64,000 nucleotides of DNA from Pseudomonas graminis (lineage in GTDB: Bacteria; Pseudomonadota; Gammaproteobacteria; Pseudomonadales; Pseudomonadaceae). The position numbers and the translations under genes were made by a program. Positions within the stretch are counted from its first letter, which is position 1, and each line of letters opens with the position of its first letter. Under the pieces are notes generated by a model. The model was not told where the DNA came from and ran no database searches. It was given only the letters and a program-made list of their open reading frames with translations. Positions 37,883 through 49,102 of the stretch are shown here, one piece after another. The stretch covers positions 388,814-452,813 of the forward strand of contig NZ_SOCR01000006.1 of assembly GCF_004364335.1 (NCBI RefSeq), read 5' to 3'.

Positions 37883-39580
37883 GTGACTACTGACCACAAC
37901 ACCCCTGCTCAGCAATGGACCAAACGCCGCGATGTGGAAATCCGCGCAGCCCGTGGCACGCAACTGACCGCCAAGAGCTGGATGACCGAGGCGCCGTTGC
38001 GGATGTTGATGAACAACCTCGACCCGGAAGTCGCCGAGAACCCGAACGAGCTGGTGGTCTATGGCGGTATCGGTCGTGCGGCGCGTAACTGGGAGTGCTA
38101 CGACAAGATCGTCGAGAGCCTGACCAACCTGAACGATGACGAAACCCTGCTGGTGCAGTCCGGCAAACCGGTCGGCGTGTTCAAGACCCACAGCAATGCG
38201 CCCCGCGTGCTGATCGCCAACTCCAACCTAGTCCCTCACTGGGCGAGCTGGGAACACTTCAACGAACTGGACGCCAAAGGTCTGGCAATGTACGGCCAGA
38301 TGACCGCCGGCAGCTGGATCTACATCGGCAGCCAGGGCATCGTTCAAGGCACCTACGAAACCTTCGTCGAAGCCGGTCGCCAGCATTACGACGGCAACCT
38401 GAAAGGCCGTTGGGTGCTGACCGCAGGCCTCGGCGGCATGGGCGGCGCGCAGCCACTGGCTGCCGGCATGGCGGGCGCCTGCTCGCTGAACATCGAATGC
38501 CAGCAGAGCCGCATCGATTTCCGCCTGAAGACCCGTTACGTCGACGAGCAAGCCACTGACCTGGACGACGCCCTCGCCCGCATCGCCAAATACACCGCTG
38601 AAGGCAAGGCGATCTCCATCGCGCTGTGCGGCAACGCCGCCGAGATCCTTCCGGAAATGGTCCGCCGTGGCGTGCGCCCGGACATGGTCACCGACCAGAC
38701 CAGCGCCCACGACCCGCTCAACGGCTACCTGCCAAAAGGCTGGACCTGGGAGCAGTACCGCGAGCGCGCCGCCACCGAGCCTGCTGCGGTGGTCAAGGCT
38801 GCCAAGCAATCCATGGCCGAGCACGTCGAAGCCATGCTGGCGTTCCAGAAAATGGGCGTGCCGACGTTCGATTACGGCAACAACATCCGTCAGATGGCCA
38901 AGGAAGTGGGCGTCGCCCATGCTTTCGACTTCCCCGGTTTCGTGCCCGCTTACATTCGCCCGCTGTTCTGCCGTGGCGTGGGTCCGTTCCGCTGGGCCGC
39001 ACTGTCGGGCAATCCTGAAGACATCTACAAGACCGACGCCAAAGTCAAAGAACTGATCCCGGACGACGCGCACCTGCACAACTGGCTGGACATGGCCCGT
39101 GAGCGCATCAGCTTCCAGGGTCTGCCGGCACGCATCTGCTGGGTCGGCCTGGGTCAGCGCGCCAAGCTGGGCCTGGCCTTCAACGAAATGGTCCGCAGCG
39201 GCGAGCTGTCGGCGCCGGTGGTGATCGGTCGCGATCACCTGGACTCCGGCTCCGTTGCCAGCCCGAACCGCGAGACCGAATCGATGCAGGACGGCTCCGA
39301 CGCCGTGTCCGACTGGCCGCTGCTCAACGCCTTGCTCAATACCGCGAGCGGCGCGACCTGGGTCTCGTTGCACCACGGCGGCGGCGTCGGCATGGGCTTC
39401 TCGCAACACTCGGGCATGGTCATCGTCTGCGACGGCACCGATGAAGCCGCCGAACGCATCGCCCGCGTCCTGCACAACGACCCGGCCACCGGCGTGATGC
39501 GTCATGCCGATGCCGGGTATCAGATCGCGATCGACTGCGCCAAAGAGCAGGGCCTGAACCTGCCGATGATCAATAACTGA
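37883..39580 (+). CDS. hutU: HutU, urocanate hydratase
   Basis: 565 residues from GTG 37883 with GAGGA at 37871-37875. NAD-dependent hydration of urocanate to imidazolone propionate, second step of the pathway. Substrate and NAD regions visible: [19 protein letters not shown] near residue 55, [20 protein letters not shown] near 135, the Rossmann-like [12 protein letters not shown] near 180 and the catalytic-cysteine region [20 protein letters not shown] near 410. First gene of the structural hut run, behind the sigma-54/HutC site. Confidence 0.96.
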   Translation: MTTDHNTPAQQWTKRRDVEIRAARGTQLTAKSWMTEAPLRMLMNNLDPEVAENPNELVVYGGIGRAARNWECYDKIVESLTNLNDDETLLVQSGKPVGVFKTHSNAPRVLIANSNLVPHWASWEHFNELDAKGLAMYGQMTAGSWIYIGSQGIVQGTYETFVEAGRQHYDGNLKGRWVLTAGLGGMGGAQPLAAGMAGACSLNIECQQSRIDFRLKTRYVDEQATDLDDALARIAKYTAEGKAISIALCGNAAEILPEMVRRGVRPDMVTDQTSAHDPLNGYLPKGWTWEQYRERAATEPAAVVKAAKQSMAEHVEAMLAFQKMGVPTFDYGNNIRQMAKEVGVAHAFDFPGFVPAYIRPLFCRGVGPFRWAALSGNPEDIYKTDAKVKELIPDDAHLHNWLDMARERISFQGLPARICWVGLGQRAKLGLAFNEMVRSGELSAPVVIGRDHLDSGSVASPNRETESMQDGSDAVSDWPLLNALLNTASGATWVSLHHGGGVGMGFSQHSGMVIVCDGTDEAAERIARVLHNDPATGVMRHADAGYQIAIDCAKEQGLNLPMINN

Positions 39581-39605
39581 TCAATGCCAGGGGTGCACAA
39601 GGCAC

Positions 39606-39700
39606 CTGTGGGAGCCAGCTTGCTCGTGAAGACTGATGTCAGACGCAGTTGATGCTGCGGATGTACCGGCCTCTTCGCGGGCAAGCGCGCTCCTACAGAA
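39606..39700. repeat. Hybrid REP pair
   Basis: The left arm is a worn GTGGGAGCCAGCTTGCTCGTG (GCCGGCTTGCTGGCG family) and the right arm a clean TTCGCGGGCAAGCGCGCTCC (the other family), so the two arms come from different families, as in the 24.7-26.2 kb array but in reverse order. Confidence 0.8.
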
Positions 39701-39753
39701 GTTCGGCAGCACAAGTACGCGTGCCGACACTCGCTTGAGGGGAGATGTTTGAG

Positions 39754-41223
39754 ATGGCTGTTCCAGATAATCGTGCTGCACCTGCTTCCGTGATCGAGCG
39801 GCGTTCGATCGATTACATTCCTGATGCCGAACGACACGGGCGTCTGTTCAGTCAATTCACCCTCTGGCTGGGCGCCAACCTGCAGATCACCGCGATCGTC
39901 ACCGGGGCGCTGGCGGTGGTGCTGGGCGGCGATGTGTTCTGGTCGCTGATCGGGCTTTTCATCGGTCAGCTCATCGGCGGCGGCGTCATGGCGCTGCATG
40001 CGGCGCAAGGGCCGAAGCTCGGTCTGCCGCAGATGATCTCCAGCCGGGTGCAGTTCGGCGTCTATGGCGCGGTGATTCCGCTGGTGCTGGTGTGCCTGAT
40101 GTACATCGGCTTTTCCGCCAGCGGCTCGCTGCTCGCAGGGCAAGCGGTGGCGCAACTGATTAACGTGCCGGACTGGCAAGGCGTGGTGATCTTCGCCGCC
40201 GCCATTGTGGTGCTGACGATCCTGGGCTACCGGGTCATCCACATGATCGGCCGGGTCGCCAGCCTCATCGGTGTGATCGCCTTCGTCTACCTGTTCGCCG
40301 CGCTGCTGGCAGGCAATGACGTCGGCGCGCTGCTGGGCAACAAGCACTTCTCGCTAAGCAGTTTCCTGTTGGCGATCTCCCTCTCTGCGTCCTGGCAGAT
40401 CGCTTTCGGCCCTTATGTTGCGGACTACTCACGCTATCTGCCGCGCAGCACCCCGGCTGGCAAAACCTTCTGGGCGGTGGGCCTGGGGTCGGTGATCGGC
40501 GCGCAGGCGTCGATGGTCTTCGGCGTGTTCGCGGCGGCGCTGGCCGGCAAGAACTTTGCCCATCATGAGGTCTCGTTCATCGTCGGCCTTGGCGGGACCG
40601 GCGCAGTGGCGGCAGCACTGTATTTCAGTATCGCGTTCGGCAAGGTGACCATCACCACGCTCAACGCCTACGGCAGCTTCATGTCCATCGCTACCATCGT
40701 CAGCGGCTTTCGCGGCAACCGGCACATCTCCAGCGCGCTGCGGCTGACGTACATCTTCGCCATGGTCGGCATCGCCACAGCCCTGGCGCTGCTGGGCAAG
40801 GACTCGTTCCTCAAGGACTTCTCGGCCTTCATCCTGTTTCTGCTGGCGTTCTTCACGCCGTGGAGCGCGATCAATCTGGTGGACTTCTACTGCATCACCA
40901 AAGAGCGCTACGACATCCCGGCGCTGTCGGACCCGAACGGTCGCTATGGCCGATGGAACGCAATGGGCATCGCGATCTACGTGCTGGGCGTGCTGATTCA
41001 GATGCCGTTCATCTCCACGCATTTCTACACAGGCCCACTGGTGGCGAGCCTCGATGACACCGACATCTCGTGGATCATCGGCCTCATCGTGCCTGCTGTG
41101 CTGTACTACGTGGCGGCGAAGATGTGGCCGGGTAACGTGGCCGATCGCCTGATCCTGCCGACGGATTCTGGGGCGCCTGAGGCAAGTCGCACCGTTGCCC
41201 CTGCGCACGTCGCGGTGAACTGA
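39754..41223 (+). CDS. hutT: NCS1-family permease, probable urocanate transporter
   Basis: 489 residues from ATG 39754; GAGGGGAG is nine bases upstream, while ATG 39745 would be too close to it. About 12 membrane segments and strong likeness to cytosine/purine permeases (CodB type): LFSQFTLWLGANLQITAIVTG, ASWQIAFGPYVADYSRYLP, LAFFTPWSAINLVDFYC. In P. fluorescens SBW25 a permease in this place, between hutU and the hutX ABC genes, is reported as the urocanate transporter (HutTu). Cytosine transport cannot be excluded from sequence alone. Confidence 0.82.
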   Translation: MAVPDNRAAPASVIERRSIDYIPDAERHGRLFSQFTLWLGANLQITAIVTGALAVVLGGDVFWSLIGLFIGQLIGGGVMALHAAQGPKLGLPQMISSRVQFGVYGAVIPLVLVCLMYIGFSASGSLLAGQAVAQLINVPDWQGVVIFAAAIVVLTILGYRVIHMIGRVASLIGVIAFVYLFAALLAGNDVGALLGNKHFSLSSFLLAISLSASWQIAFGPYVADYSRYLPRSTPAGKTFWAVGLGSVIGAQASMVFGVFAAALAGKNFAHHEVSFIVGLGGTGAVAAALYFSIAFGKVTITTLNAYGSFMSIATIVSGFRGNRHISSALRLTYIFAMVGIATALALLGKDSFLKDFSAFILFLLAFFTPWSAINLVDFYCITKERYDIPALSDPNGRYGRWNAMGIAIYVLGVLIQMPFISTHFYTGPLVASLDDTDISWIIGLIVPAVLYYVAAKMWPGNVADRLILPTDSGAPEASRTVAPAHVAVN

Positions 41224-41362
41224 CCGTTCGTCATGCACGTCTGTTGCAGGGGGCATGCTGGAGAGAGAAGCGGGACGAGGCCGACAAGTGCCTCTCCCCT
41301 TGGCTGGAAGCCGTCTGTTTTCGTTACTGCCGTCATCCACTAAAAGACCGGAGCGTCACTCA

Positions 41363-42328
41363 ATGAACACGAAAAAGGCCCTGCTATCCACGTTGCTCAC
41401 TGCGGGCGTGCTCGCCAGTGGCGCCAGTCAGGCTGCGGGATGGTGTGAGTCCGGCAAGCCGGTGAAATTTGCCGGCCTGAACTGGGAAAGCGCAATGCTG
41501 CTGACCGACGTGCTGCAAGTTGTGCTGAACAAGGGCTATGGCTGCGAAGTGGACAGCCTGCCGGGCAACTCCATCACCATGGAAAACGCCCTGAGCACCA
41601 ATGATATTCAAGTGTTTGCCGAAGAGTGGGTCGGCCGCAGCGAAGTCTGGAACAAGGCCGAGGCCGCCGGCAAAGTCGTCGGCGTCGGTTCGCCGGTCAA
41701 GGGCGCGGTGGAAGGCTGGTACGTGCCGCGTTACGTGATCGAAGGCGATGCCAAGCGCAAGCTGGAAGCCAAGGCGCCGGACCTGAAGTCCATCGCCGAT
41801 CTGGGTAAATACGCAGCCCTGTTCAAGGACGCCGAAGAGCCGGAGAAAGGCCGTTTCTATAACTGCCCGGCCGGCTGGACCTGTGAGCTGGAAAACAGCG
41901 AAATGCTGAAAAGCTACGGCCTGGAAAGCAAGTACACCAACTTCCGCCCGGGCACCGGCCCGGCCCTGGATGCGGCGATTCTGTCCAGCTACAAGCGTGG
42001 CGAGCCGATCCTGGCTTATTACTGGTCCCCAACGCCGCTGATGGGCCAGGTGGACATGGTGCGTCTGGAAGAGAAAGCCGGCGTGAACAAGACCATCGAG
42101 ATCAAGGTCGGCCTGTCCAAGGCATTCCACGAACAGGCGCCTGAACTGGTGTCGGTGATGGAGAAGGTCAACATCCCGATCGATCTGCTCAACCAGAATC
42201 TGGCGCGCATGACCAAGGAGCGCATCGAGTCGCCGAAGCTGGCGAAGATCTTCCTCAAGGAACACCCGGAAGTGTGGCATCAGTGGGTGAGCGAGGATGC
42301 GGCGAAGAAGGTGGATGCCTCTCTCTGA
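41363..42328 (+). CDS. hutX: HutX, ABC transporter periplasmic substrate-binding protein
   Basis: 321 residues from ATG 41363. Signal peptide ending near residues 24-25 (GVLASGASQAAG). The mature part belongs to the OpuAC/ProX glycine-betaine-type binding-protein family (KPVKFAGLNWESAMLLTDVL; ILAYYWSPTPLMGQVDMVRL). With HutW and HutV it forms an ABC importer; the setting within hut indicates histidine, or a related imidazole compound, as ligand. Not near-identical to any betaine-binding protein I can recall, so the ligand is context-based. Confidence 0.87.
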   Translation: MNTKKALLSTLLTAGVLASGASQAAGWCESGKPVKFAGLNWESAMLLTDVLQVVLNKGYGCEVDSLPGNSITMENALSTNDIQVFAEEWVGRSEVWNKAEAAGKVVGVGSPVKGAVEGWYVPRYVIEGDAKRKLEAKAPDLKSIADLGKYAALFKDAEEPEKGRFYNCPAGWTCELENSEMLKSYGLESKYTNFRPGTGPALDAAILSSYKRGEPILAYYWSPTPLMGQVDMVRLEEKAGVNKTIEIKVGLSKAFHEQAPELVSVMEKVNIPIDLLNQNLARMTKERIESPKLAKIFLKEHPEVWHQWVSEDAAKKVDASL

Positions 42329-42342
42329 CAGGCACCGCTGTC

Positions 42343-42478
42343 TGTAGGAGCGTGGCTTGTCCCGCGAGCGGCCGGGAACCGGTCGTAGATAAGCCGAACG
42401 CGGTATGTCAGACACACCGCAGCGTTTGATTTTGCTGCCGCTTCGCGACATATCGCGGGACAAGCCACGCTCCTACAG
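42343..42478. repeat. Long REP pair of a fourth type (GGAGCGTGGCTTGTCCCGCGA)
   Basis: TAGGAGCGTGGCTTGTCCCG and its exact complement are about 95 bases apart. It lies within the hutX-hutW gap, that is inside an operon, where it may alter the hutX to hutWV expression ratio. Confidence 0.9.
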
Positions 42479-42514
42479 GAACCAGGCCGCCACTCTAAAC
42501 ATCGAGATAACGAT

Positions 42515-43366
42515 ATGTTCCCCGAAAGCTTCACGTTCTCCATCGCCGACTGGGTCAATGACTGGGTCGACAAGCTGGTCACCAACTACGGCGACGTGTT
42601 CCGGCACATTTCCGACACGCTGCTGTGGGCCATCGTCAAGCTCGAAGGCCTGCTGCGCGTTGCGCCGTGGTGGCTGTTGCTGGCCATCGTCGGCCTGATC
42701 GCCTGGCACGCGACCCGCAAGGTCACCACCACGGTGGTCATCGTCGGCCTGCTGTTTCTGGTCGGTGCCGTGGGACTGTGGGACAAGCTGATGCAGACCC
42801 TGGCGCTGATGCTGGTCGCCACGCTCATCTCGGTGGTCATCGGCATACCGCTCGGCATTTTGTCGGCGCGCAGCAATCGCCTGCGTTCGGTGCTGATGCC
42901 GCTGCTGGACATCATGCAGACCATGCCCAGCTTCGTGTACCTGATTCCGGTGCTGATGCTGTTCGGTCTGGGCAAGGTCCCGGCGATCTTCGCCACCGTC
43001 ATCTACGCCGCGCCGCCGCTGATTCGCCTGACCGATCTGGGCATTCGTCAAGTTGATGGCGAGGTCATGGAAGCGATCAACGCGTTCGGCGCCAACCGCT
43101 GGCAACAACTGTTCGGCGTGCAACTGCCGCTGGCCCTGCCAAGCATCATGGCGGGAATCAACCAGACCACGATGATGGCGCTGTCGATGGTGGTGATCGC
43201 CTCGATGATCGGTGCCCGCGGTCTGGGCGAAGACGTGTTGGTCGGCATTCAGACCCTCAACGTCGGACGCGGTCTGGAAGCGGGCCTGGCCATCGTCATT
43301 CTGGCGGTCGTGATCGATCGCATTACGCAGGCCTACGGCCGTCCACGGCATGAGGCGAACAAATGA
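42515..43366 (+). CDS. hutW: HutW, ABC transporter permease
   Basis: 283 residues. ProW/OpuAB-like inner-membrane permease with about six segments; the EAA loop that contacts the ATPase is visible as [30 protein letters not shown] near residue 190, and [16 protein letters not shown] precedes it. It overlaps hutV by four bases. Partner of HutX and HutV in uptake. Confidence 0.92.
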   Translation: MFPESFTFSIADWVNDWVDKLVTNYGDVFRHISDTLLWAIVKLEGLLRVAPWWLLLAIVGLIAWHATRKVTTTVVIVGLLFLVGAVGLWDKLMQTLALMLVATLISVVIGIPLGILSARSNRLRSVLMPLLDIMQTMPSFVYLIPVLMLFGLGKVPAIFATVIYAAPPLIRLTDLGIRQVDGEVMEAINAFGANRWQQLFGVQLPLALPSIMAGINQTTMMALSMVVIASMIGARGLGEDVLVGIQTLNVGRGLEAGLAIVILAVVIDRITQAYGRPRHEANK

Positions 43367-44238
43367 GCGTCGAGATAATTAATCCAGCGAACCCGGGCAG
43401 CCCAGACAGTGCGGTGAGCCCGGGCGGCAAGATCGTCGTCAAGAACGTGTACAAGATCTTCGGCAACCGCGCCAAGGATGCACTGGCGATGGTCCAGCAG
43501 AATCAGAGCAAGGATCAGGTGCTGGCGCAGACCGGCTGCGTGGTCGGCGTGAACGACCTGTCGCTGTCAATCTCCAGCGGCGAGATATTTGTGATCATGG
43601 GCCTGTCGGGTTCCGGCAAATCGACCCTGGTGCGGCATTTCAATCGCCTGATCGACCCCACCAGCGGCGAGATCCTGGTCGATGGCGAGAACATCCTGAC
43701 CTACGACATGGAAGCGCTGCGCAACTTCCGCCGACACAAGATCAGCATGGTGTTCCAGAGCTTCGGCCTGCTGCCCCACAAGACCGTGATCGACAACGTC
43801 GCCTACGGCCTGACCATTCGTGGCGAGAGCAAAGCGCAATGCGCCGAGCGCGCGCAGCACTGGATCACCACGGTGGGCCTGAAAGGCTACGAGAAAAAGT
43901 ACCCCCATCAGCTCTCCGGCGGCATGCGTCAGCGTGTCGGCCTGGCACGGGCGCTGGCGGCTGACACCGACATCATCCTGATGGACGAAGCGTTCAGCGC
44001 GCTCGATCCGCTGATCCGTGCCGAGATGCAGGACCAGTTGCTGGAGCTGCAGTCGAGCCTGAAGAAAACCATCGTGTTCATCACCCACGACCTCGACGAA
44101 GCCGTGCGCATCGGCAATCGCATTGCCATTCTGAAGGACGGTCGGCTGATTCAGGTCGGGACACCGAAAGAAATCCTCTACTCGCCTGCCGACGATTACG
44201 TTGATCGTTTCGTGCAGCGGCGCGTGGCGACTCTTTAA
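43363..44238 (+). CDS. hutV: HutV, ABC transporter ATP-binding protein
   Basis: 291 residues. ProV/OpuAA-like ATPase: Walker [10 protein letters not shown] (about residue 80), Q-loop [14 protein letters not shown], signature [15 protein letters not shown], Walker [15 protein letters not shown]-loop FITHDLDEA. It lacks the C-terminal CBS pair found in betaine-transporter ProV proteins, ending shortly after [14 protein letters not shown]. hutH1 begins 13 bases downstream. Confidence 0.93.
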   Translation: MSVEIINPANPGSPDSAVSPGGKIVVKNVYKIFGNRAKDALAMVQQNQSKDQVLAQTGCVVGVNDLSLSISSGEIFVIMGLSGSGKSTLVRHFNRLIDPTSGEILVDGENILTYDMEALRNFRRHKISMVFQSFGLLPHKTVIDNVAYGLTIRGESKAQCAERAQHWITTVGLKGYEKKYPHQLSGGMRQRVGLARALAADTDIILMDEAFSALDPLIRAEMQDQLLELQSSLKKTIVFITHDLDEAVRIGNRIAILKDGRLIQVGTPKEILYSPADDYVDRFVQRRVATL

Positions 44239-44251
44239 GGACGCTGTGGTC

Positions 44252-45901
44252 ATGTCGCGAGCAGAACAGATCATCATCGGCGAAGGCCCGCTCAGCTGGC
44301 GGGATGTGACCGCCGTGGCCCGTCATGGCGCGACGCTGTCGTTATCCGAAGGCGCGTGGGCGCGCATCGACAATGCCCAGGCGATCGTGCAGCGCATCGT
44401 TGCCAGCGGGGAGCGCGCCTATGGCGTGAACACCGGCCTCGGCGCGCTGTGCAATGTGTCGCTGGCGGGCGAGCAACTGGGTCGACTGTCGCGCAACACA
44501 TTGCTCAGCCATGCCTGCGGCGTTGGCCCGGCGTTACCGGATGAGCAAACCCGCGCAATCACCTGTGCCGCGATCATCAACTACAGCCAGGGCAAATCCG
44601 GGATTCACCGTCAGGTGGTCGAGGCCTTGCTCGCCCTGCTCAATCGACACATCACCCCGCAAGTGCCGTCCCAGGGCTCTGTGGGTTACCTCACCCACAT
44701 GGCGCACATCGGTGTCGCGCTGCTCGGCGTGGGCCAAGTCAGTTATCGCGGGCAAGTGATGTCGGCGTTGCAGGCACTCAGCGAAGAAGGCCTGTCGCCG
44801 GTGGAGCTGGGAGCCAAGGACGGTCTGTGTCTGGTCAACGGCACGCCGTGCATGACTGGCCTCAGCTGCCTGGCGATTGCCGACGTCAATCGCCTGATGC
44901 AGTGGGCGGACGTCATCAGCGCCATGACCTTCGAGGGCCTGCGCGGCCAGCTCGACGCCTTCGACGAAACCATCATCGCCCTCAAGCCGCACCCCGGCAT
45001 GCAGCAAGTCGGCAAAAACCTGCGCGGCCTGCTCGCTGGCAGCGAAGTGCTCGCCAACAGTCAGGGCATCCGCACCCAGGACGCCTTGAGCATCCGCTCG
45101 ATCCCGCAGGTCCACGGCGCCACGCGCGACCAGCTCGCCCATGCAACGCGGCAGATCGAGATCGAACTCAATTCCGCCACCGACAACCCGCTGCTGCTCG
45201 GCACGCCCGACGCGTATCGCGTTGTCTCCCAGGCCAATCCCCACGGCCAGTCCGTGGCGATGGCCGCTGATCTGCTGGCGATCGCCATGGCCGAGCTGGG
45301 CTCGATTGCCGAGCGACGGCTGGACCGGCTGATCAACCCGACGGTCAGCGGCCTTCCGGCGTTTCTGGTCAGTCAGCCGGGCGTCAACTCCGGGATGATG
45401 ATCACCCAATACGTCGCCGCCTCGCTGTGCGCGGAAAACCGCCAGCTGGCACAACCGGCGGTCATCGATAACTACGTGACCTCCGGCCTGCAGGAGGATC
45501 ATCTGAGCATGGGCACCAGCGCCGCCCTGAAGCTGCACAAGGTGCTGGAAAACGTGACACAGATCCTCGCCATCGAGTATTTGCTGGCCGCCCAGGCGTT
45601 CGAATTTTTCAAAGGCCCGCGCTTTGGCGTCGGCACCGAAGCGGCGTGGCGACTGTTGCGCGAGCGCGTGCCAGCCTACGACGAAGACCGCTGGCTGGCC
45701 CCGGACATCGCCAGCAGCGTGACCCTGCTGAAGAACGAAGAGTCATTGGAAACCGTATTCCAGCGTTGCCGCGACTACGCGGCAGACGCTAACCCCGACA
45801 CCGACAACAACGGTCGCAGCGCAAGCGCCCCCCGCGCAGGACAGGCAGGAGCCGGTTCAGTGCAGACGACCGATACCCATTCAGGAGTAGCAGCATCGTG
45901 A
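44252..45901 (+). CDS. hutH1: HutH1, aromatic amino acid lyase-like protein lacking the MIO triad
   Basis: 549 residues from ATG 44252 (AAGGA ten bases upstream). Clearly of the histidine/phenylalanine ammonia-lyase fold: [14 protein letters not shown] and SATDNPLL are kept. But the Ala-Ser-Gly that cyclises to the MIO electrophile is gone: where HutH2 reads [15 protein letters not shown], this protein reads [12 protein letters not shown], an in-frame loss of three residues with the triad replaced. The active-site tyrosine region QDPYSLRC is QDALSIRS. It should not deaminate histidine. In P. fluorescens SBW25 the second of two hutH genes is reported as the working histidase. The last 45 residues are a low-complexity tail; the gene overlaps hutH2 by four bases. 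Confidence 0.9.
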   Translation: MSRAEQIIIGEGPLSWRDVTAVARHGATLSLSEGAWARIDNAQAIVQRIVASGERAYGVNTGLGALCNVSLAGEQLGRLSRNTLLSHACGVGPALPDEQTRAITCAAIINYSQGKSGIHRQVVEALLALLNRHITPQVPSQGSVGYLTHMAHIGVALLGVGQVSYRGQVMSALQALSEEGLSPVELGAKDGLCLVNGTPCMTGLSCLAIADVNRLMQWADVISAMTFEGLRGQLDAFDETIIALKPHPGMQQVGKNLRGLLAGSEVLANSQGIRTQDALSIRSIPQVHGATRDQLAHATRQIEIELNSATDNPLLLGTPDAYRVVSQANPHGQSVAMAADLLAIAMAELGSIAERRLDRLINPTVSGLPAFLVSQPGVNSGMMITQYVAASLCAENRQLAQPAVIDNYVTSGLQEDHLSMGTSAALKLHKVLENVTQILAIEYLLAAQAFEFFKGPRFGVGTEAAWRLLRERVPAYDEDRWLAPDIASSVTLLKNEESLETVFQRCRDYAADANPDTDNNGRSASAPRAGQAGAGSVQTTDTHSGVAAS

Positions 45902-47448
45902 CCGACACCCATCAGGCGACCCCGCTGAATCTGATCCCTGGGCAGTTGAGCCTCGCCCAACTGCGCGCGATCTATCAGCAACCCGTGTCGTTGACCCTCG
46001 ACGCCAGCGCCAATCGGCAGATTGAAGACAGCGTGGCGTGCGTCGAGCAGATCCTCGCCGAAAACCGCACCGCGTACGGCATCAACACCGGTTTCGGCCT
46101 GCTGGCCTCGACGCGCATCGCCAGCGCCGACCTGGAAAACCTGCAGCGCTCGCTGGTGCTGTCCCACGCCGCGGGCGTTGGCGGGCCGATCAGCGACGAG
46201 CTGGTCCGGTTGATCATGGTACTCAAGGTCAACAGCCTCAGCCGGGGCTTCTCCGGGATTCGCCGTCAGGTCATCGACGCGCTGATCGCCCTGATTAACG
46301 CGGAGGTTTACCCGCACATCCCGCTCAAAGGTTCAGTCGGCGCATCCGGCGACCTCGCGCCATTGGCACACATGTCGCTGGTGCTGCTGGGCGAAGGCAA
46401 GGCGCGCTACAAGGGCGAATGGCTGAATGCCGTGGAAGCGTTGGCCATCGCCGGGCTCACGCCATTGACGCTGGCGGCCAAAGAAGGCCTGGCGCTGCTC
46501 AACGGCACGCAAGTATCGACAGCCTATGCGTTGCGCGGCCTGTTTGAAGCGGAGGACCTCTTCGCCGGTGCCCTGAGCTGTGGCGCGCTGACCGTCGAAG
46601 CCGTGCTCGGCTCCCGCGCGCCGTTCGACGCGCGCATTCATGCGGCACGCGGTCAACGCGGTCAGATTGATTCGGCTGCGGCCTATCGCGACCTGCTCGG
46701 CGAGGGCAGTCAGGTTTCCGATTCCCACCGCGACTGCGACAAGGTTCAGGACCCCTACTCCCTGCGCTGCCAGCCGCAAGTCATGGGCGCCTGCCTGACC
46801 CAACTGCGTCAGGCCGCCGAAGTGCTGGCCATTGAATCCAACGCGGTGTCGGACAACCCGCTGGTGTTCGCGGCCGAAGGCGAAGTCATTTCCGGCGGTA
46901 ACTTCCACGCCGAACCCGTTGCCATGGCGGCCGACAACATCGCCCTGGCCATCGCTGAGATCGGCTCGCTGAGCGAACGCCGCATCTCGCTGATGATGGA
47001 CAAGCACATGTCGCAGCTGCCGCCATTTCTGGTGGCCAACGGCGGCGTGAACTCCGGTTTCATGATTGCCCAGGTCACGGCCGCAGCGCTGGCCAGTGAA
47101 AACAAGGCCCTGTCCCACCCGCACAGCGTCGACAGCCTGCCGACGTCCGCCAACCAGGAAGACCACGTGTCGATGGCGCCAGCCGCCGGCAAGCGTCTGT
47201 GGGAAATGGCGGAGAACACTCGCGGCGTGCTGGCTGTAGAATGGCTGGCTGCGTGTCAGGGTCTGGACTTGCGCAACGGTCTGAAGACCTCGGAAAAACT
47301 GGAAATTGCCCGCACCACGCTGCGCGGAAAAGTCCCGTTCTACGAGAAAGACCGCTTCTTCGCCCCTGATATCGAGGCCGCCATCGAGCTGCTGGCTTCC
47401 AACTGCCTGAGCGACCTGGTTTCTGCTGACCTGCTGCCGAGCTTCTGA
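45898..47448 (+). CDS. hutH: HutH2, histidine ammonia-lyase
   Basis: 516 residues from GTG 45898, overlapping hutH1, with AGGAG at 45883-45887. Converts L-histidine to urocanate and ammonia, the first step. The MIO-forming triad Ala149-Ser150-Gly151 is in [44 protein letters not shown] and [11 protein letters not shown] complete the active site. Usual family length (about 510). A REP pair follows at 47503. Confidence 0.96.
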   Translation: MTDTHQATPLNLIPGQLSLAQLRAIYQQPVSLTLDASANRQIEDSVACVEQILAENRTAYGINTGFGLLASTRIASADLENLQRSLVLSHAAGVGGPISDELVRLIMVLKVNSLSRGFSGIRRQVIDALIALINAEVYPHIPLKGSVGASGDLAPLAHMSLVLLGEGKARYKGEWLNAVEALAIAGLTPLTLAAKEGLALLNGTQVSTAYALRGLFEAEDLFAGALSCGALTVEAVLGSRAPFDARIHAARGQRGQIDSAAAYRDLLGEGSQVSDSHRDCDKVQDPYSLRCQPQVMGACLTQLRQAAEVLAIESNAVSDNPLVFAAEGEVISGGNFHAEPVAMAADNIALAIAEIGSLSERRISLMMDKHMSQLPPFLVANGGVNSGFMIAQVTAAALASENKALSHPHSVDSLPTSANQEDHVSMAPAAGKRLWEMAENTRGVLAVEWLAACQGLDLRNGLKTSEKLEIARTTLRGKVPFYEKDRFFAPDIEAAIELLASNCLSDLVSADLLPSF

Positions 47449-47502
47449 TCGGGACAGGCAGGGATGGCCTGTCGTTGGAATGATGATGTATGCGCGACGC
47501 TT

Positions 47503-47602
47503 TTGCAGGAGCGCGCTTGCCCGCGATTGCGGTGTGTCAGCCATGGATATGCCTACTGATACACCGAATTCGCGGGCAAGCGCGCTCCTACAGGGATGTG
47601 CG
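47503..47602. repeat. REP pair, GCGCGCTTGCCCGCGAA type
   Basis: Convergent perfect arms (CAGGAGCGCGCTTGCCCGCG; TTCGCGGGCAAGCGCGCTCC) in the gap between hutH2 and the histidine permease. Confidence 0.9.
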
Positions 47603-47646
47603 CAGCTCTCATTTCGCAGCAAAAAGTAAGACTAGGAACGTGTGAA

Positions 47647-49041
47647 ATGACATCGCAAAACGCTACAGATCTGAAACGCGGGCTCAGCGCGCGTCACATT
47701 CGCTTCATGGCGCTGGGCTCGGCCATTGGCACCGGGTTGTTCTACGGTTCCGCGTCGGCCATCCAACTGGCCGGGCCCGCCGTGCTGCTGGTGTACATCA
47801 TCGCCGGCGCTGCGGTTTACATGGTCATGCGCGCCCTCGGCGAGATGGCCGTGCGCAATCCGGTGTCCGGCTCGTTCGGCGAGTACGCCACCACGTATCT
47901 GGGTCCGCTCGCAGGGTTTGTGCTCGGCTGGACCTATGCATTCGAGATGGTCATCGTCTGCCTGGCCGACGTCACCGCGTTCGGCATCTACATGGGCTTC
48001 TGGTTTCCGGAGGTGCCACGCTGGATCTGGGTGCTCGGCATCGTCTTTCTGATCGGCGCGCTCAACCTGTGCAGCGTGAAGGTGTTCGGTGAAACGGAGT
48101 TCTGGCTGTCGCTGCTCAAGGTTGGTGCGATCATCGCGATGATCCTCGCAGGCTTCGGCATCATGCTGTTCGGCATCGGCACGGTCTCGGGCGGCGGCGT
48201 CAGCAGCGTGAGCAATCTATGGGCCTACGGCGGCTTCATGCCCAACGGCATCGGCGGCCTCGTGGCATCGCTGGCGGTCGTCATGTTTGCCTTCGGCGGC
48301 ATCGAAATCATCGGCATCACCGCCGGTGAAGCACGCAACCCGGAGCGCGTGATTCCCCGCGCGATCAACGCGGTGCCGCTGCGGATTCTGCTGTTCTACG
48401 TGCTCACGCTGTTCGTCCTGATGTCGCTGTACCCGTGGCAGCAGATCGGCAGTCAGGGCAGCCCGTTTGTCCAGATCTTCGATCACCTGGGGATTTCCTC
48501 CGCGGCCACCGTCCTTAACATCGTGGTGATCACCGCGGCCGTCTCGGCAATCAACAGCGACATCTTCGGTGCCGGACGCATGATGTATGGCCTGGCGATT
48601 CAGGGTCAGGCGCCCAAAGGTTTTGCTCAGTTGTCCGCCCAGGGCGTGCCATGGATGACCGTGCTGGTGATGGGCGTCGCGCTGCTCTGTGGCGTCGTGC
48701 TGAATTACCTGATTCCTGAGAACGTGTTCCTGCTGATCGCCTCGATCGCGACCTTCGCGACGGTCTGGGTGTGGTTGATGATTCTGGTCACGCAGATCGC
48801 CATGCGCCGCTCGATGAGCGCAGAAGAAGTCGCCCAGCTGAAATTCCCGGTGCCGTTCTGGCCGGTCGCGCCAATCGTCGCCACCTTGTTCATGGTGTTT
48901 GTGTTCGGCGTGCTGGGCTATTTCCCGGACAGCCAGGCTGCGCTGGTGGTGGGAGCGGTGTGGATTGGTTTGCTGGTGGTTGCCTACTGGATCTGGGTCA
49001 AGCCCAAGCAGAACCTGATCAAGGCCACATCGAATAGCTGA
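47647..49041 (+). CDS. hutT: Amino acid permease (APC family), probable histidine transporter
   Basis: 464 residues from ATG 47647. Twelve membrane segments; the APC-family first-helix motif [25 protein letters not shown] and [30 protein letters not shown] are typical of the amino acid transporter (AAT) group, close to histidine/proline permeases. Its place between hutH2 and hutI marks it as the histidine permease (HutTh in SBW25 naming). Together with HutXWV and the NCS1 permease, the locus encodes three separate uptake systems. Confidence 0.88.
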   Translation: MTSQNATDLKRGLSARHIRFMALGSAIGTGLFYGSASAIQLAGPAVLLVYIIAGAAVYMVMRALGEMAVRNPVSGSFGEYATTYLGPLAGFVLGWTYAFEMVIVCLADVTAFGIYMGFWFPEVPRWIWVLGIVFLIGALNLCSVKVFGETEFWLSLLKVGAIIAMILAGFGIMLFGIGTVSGGGVSSVSNLWAYGGFMPNGIGGLVASLAVVMFAFGGIEIIGITAGEARNPERVIPRAINAVPLRILLFYVLTLFVLMSLYPWQQIGSQGSPFVQIFDHLGISSAATVLNIVVITAAVSAINSDIFGAGRMMYGLAIQGQAPKGFAQLSAQGVPWMTVLVMGVALLCGVVLNYLIPENVFLLIASIATFATVWVWLMILVTQIAMRRSMSAEEVAQLKFPVPFWPVAPIVATLFMVFVFGVLGYFPDSQAALVVGAVWIGLLVVAYWIWVKPKQNLIKATSNS

Positions 49042-49102
49042 CGCAAGCCGGCTCCTGCGGTGCGTGTCTGAGGCAAGATCGATTTTTTCTCTGGAGGTAC
49101 TG

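Noticed and set aside
44675..44700. A frameshift or sequencing error as the cause of the missing MIO triad in HutH1
   Set aside because: The reading frame is continuous, the loss is a multiple of three bases, and the flanking residues align well on both sides.
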